From Actinomycetes bacterium (GTDB lineage Bacteria > Actinomycetota > Actinomycetes > Mycobacteriales > Pseudonocardiaceae), in NCBI GenBank assembly GCA_021793175.1, contig JAJYTH010000035.1, forward strand, positions 1-33,133: a DNA stretch of 33,133 nucleotides, given 5' to 3'. Every line of letters begins with the position of its first letter. Within the stretch, counting starts at the first letter, position 1. The notes beneath the pieces were generated by a model, which saw only the letters and a program-made list of their open reading frames with translations, searched no databases and had not been told where the DNA came from. The translations under genes and the position numbers were made by a program. This document shows, one piece after another, positions 32,407 through 33,133 of this stretch.

Positions 32407-33133
32407 ATGAGCGCACAATCGATGTCCACGCCGTGGACCTACCAGGTGAGTCCGGACAACGCTCTACCCGAACACCCTCGGCCGCAGTTGGTGCGTCCAC
32501 GCTGGTGCACCCTGAACGGGCTCTGGGAGTACGTGGGCCGCGACGACGACGGAACCACTCATCGCGGCGAGCGCATCCTCGTGCCGTATCCGCCGGAATC
32601 GCGGCTGTCGGGCATCGGCCGCCGGGACGAGACGATGTGGTATCGGCGCACCGTCGAGATCCCCGCCGATTGGCGTGGCGGACGGGTGTTGCTGCACTTC
32701 GGTGCCGTCGACCAGGTCGCGACGGTGTGGGTGAACCACCAGCTGCTCGCCCGGCACGAGGGTGGCTACACGGCGTTTTCCGTGGACATCACCGACGTGC
32801 TGCGCTCCGACGCCGAGCAGGAGATCCTGGTGCGGGCCGAGGACGAGGGCAACCGTGGCACGTTCCCTGTCGGCAAACAGGCGAACCGGCCCGGCGGCAT
32901 CCTGTACACCGGTTGCTCGGGGATCTGGCAGACCGTGTGGCTGGAGGCCGTGCCCACCGTGTATGTCGCCGACCTCGACATCGTGCCCGATCTCCGTGGC
33001 CTCGATCTCACCGTCCGCGTGGCCGGTGCGGTCGACGGCCACACCGTCGACGTGTCACTTTCCACCGCGAGCGAGCAGGTGGCTCACGCGCGCGGTGAGC
33101 CGGGGGAACCGTTGCGCCTCGACGTGCCCGAGC
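32407..33133 (+). CDS. Glycoside hydrolase family 2 protein, N-terminal part (3' end outside window)
   Basis: The frame opens at ATG 32407 (a second ATG at 32422 is possible; the upstream GGGGG is a weak ribosome site) and runs off the window after 242 codons. The visible part is the jelly-roll sugar-binding domain of GH2 enzymes: RPRWCTLNGLWEY, a TMWYRRTVEIP strand pair, VLLHFGAVDQVATVWVN and GIWQTVWLE, then the start of the immunoglobulin-like domain. GH2 includes beta-galactosidase, beta-glucuronidase and beta-mannosidase; the catalytic barrel with its two glutamates is not in the window, so substrate cannot be assigned. No signal peptide is visible, implying a cytoplasmic enzyme. It is divergent from the glucosyltransferase with 70 bp between starts. 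Confidence 0.88.
   Translation, partial: MSAQSMSTPWTYQVSPDNALPEHPRPQLVRPRWCTLNGLWEYVGRDDDGTTHRGERILVPYPPESRLSGIGRRDETMWYRRTVEIPADWRGGRVLLHFGAVDQVATVWVNHQLLARHEGGYTAFSVDITDVLRSDAEQEILVRAEDEGNRGTFPVGKQANRPGGILYTGCSGIWQTVWLEAVPTVYVADLDIVPDLRGLDLTVRVAGAVDGHTVDVSLSTASEQVAHARGEPGEPLRLDVPE

Overview
The window is high-GC actinobacterial chromosome, most likely from a Pseudonocardiaceae member (Saccharomonospora/Prauserella/Amycolatopsis type; genus-level placement is inference). Grounds are the strong G/C bias with frequent GTG and even TTG starts, several probable leaderless genes, actinobacteria-restricted families (DUF3817, DUF5313, RamB-type regulator, THUMP-like protein, Rv1264-type cyclase), and gene neighbourhoods that match blocks I remember from Mycobacterium tuberculosis. 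I see no rRNA, tRNA, insertion sequence, prophage or CRISPR array. It is mostly ordinary core chromosome with one clear gene remnant and several unusual details.

Layout. (1) 1-4013, + strand: the 3' part of an M50-like membrane metalloprotease, a divergent ProA-like dehydrogenase, and a DEAD-box RNA helicase with a DbpA-type C-terminal RNA-binding domain. (2) 3964-6749, - strand: a DivIVA-like coiled-coil protein, then a universal stress protein and a pH-sensor-type adenylyl cyclase packed 5 nt apart; the cyclase overlaps the helicase tail by 50 bp. (3) 6912-17131: methylmalonyl-CoA epimerase divergent from acetyl-CoA acetyltransferase, a decayed PEP-mutase/isocitrate-lyase-family gene, mannose-6-phosphate isomerase, a DUF3817 membrane protein, a MarR regulator divergent from an MTH1187-type thiamine-binding protein, a thioredoxin-TPR protein, a zinc-metallopeptidase lipoprotein and alpha-glucan phosphorylase. 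The epimerase/thiolase/thioredoxin/GlgP order recalls Rv1322A-Rv1323-Rv1324-Rv1328. (4) 17198-24090: ABC ATPase, enoyl-CoA hydratase, methyltransferase and THUMP-like methyltransferase (recalling Rv3041c-Rv3039c-Rv3038c-Rv3037c), then an NlpC/P60 protein with a degenerate transglycosylase domain, a nucleoside hydrolase and a hexapeptide acyltransferase (Rv3034c-like). (5) 24091-30413: a 21-bp repeat cluster, a secreted M14 carboxypeptidase, and the glyoxylate-shunt unit, with a RamB-type regulator divergent from aceA-aceB. (6) 30638-33133: a DUF5313 protein, an Rv3032-like glucosyltransferase, and the 5' end of a GH2 glycosidase cut by the window edge.

Two themes run through the window. One is short-chain acyl-CoA and acetate metabolism: thiolase, epimerase, enoyl-CoA hydratase, and isocitrate lyase/malate synthase under a RamB-type regulator. 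The other is intracellular alpha-glucan: GlgP, the Rv3032-like transferase, and relatives of genes next to the mycobacterial methylglucose-lipopolysaccharide cluster. No obviously new multigene defence or mobile system is visible. The best leads are the glucan/methyltransferase neighbourhood, the NlpC/P60 protein whose transglycosylase catalytic glutamate is replaced by threonine, the divergent ProA, the cyclase-USP pair, the phased repeats at 24107-24183, and the repeated operator-like sites between ramB and aceA.
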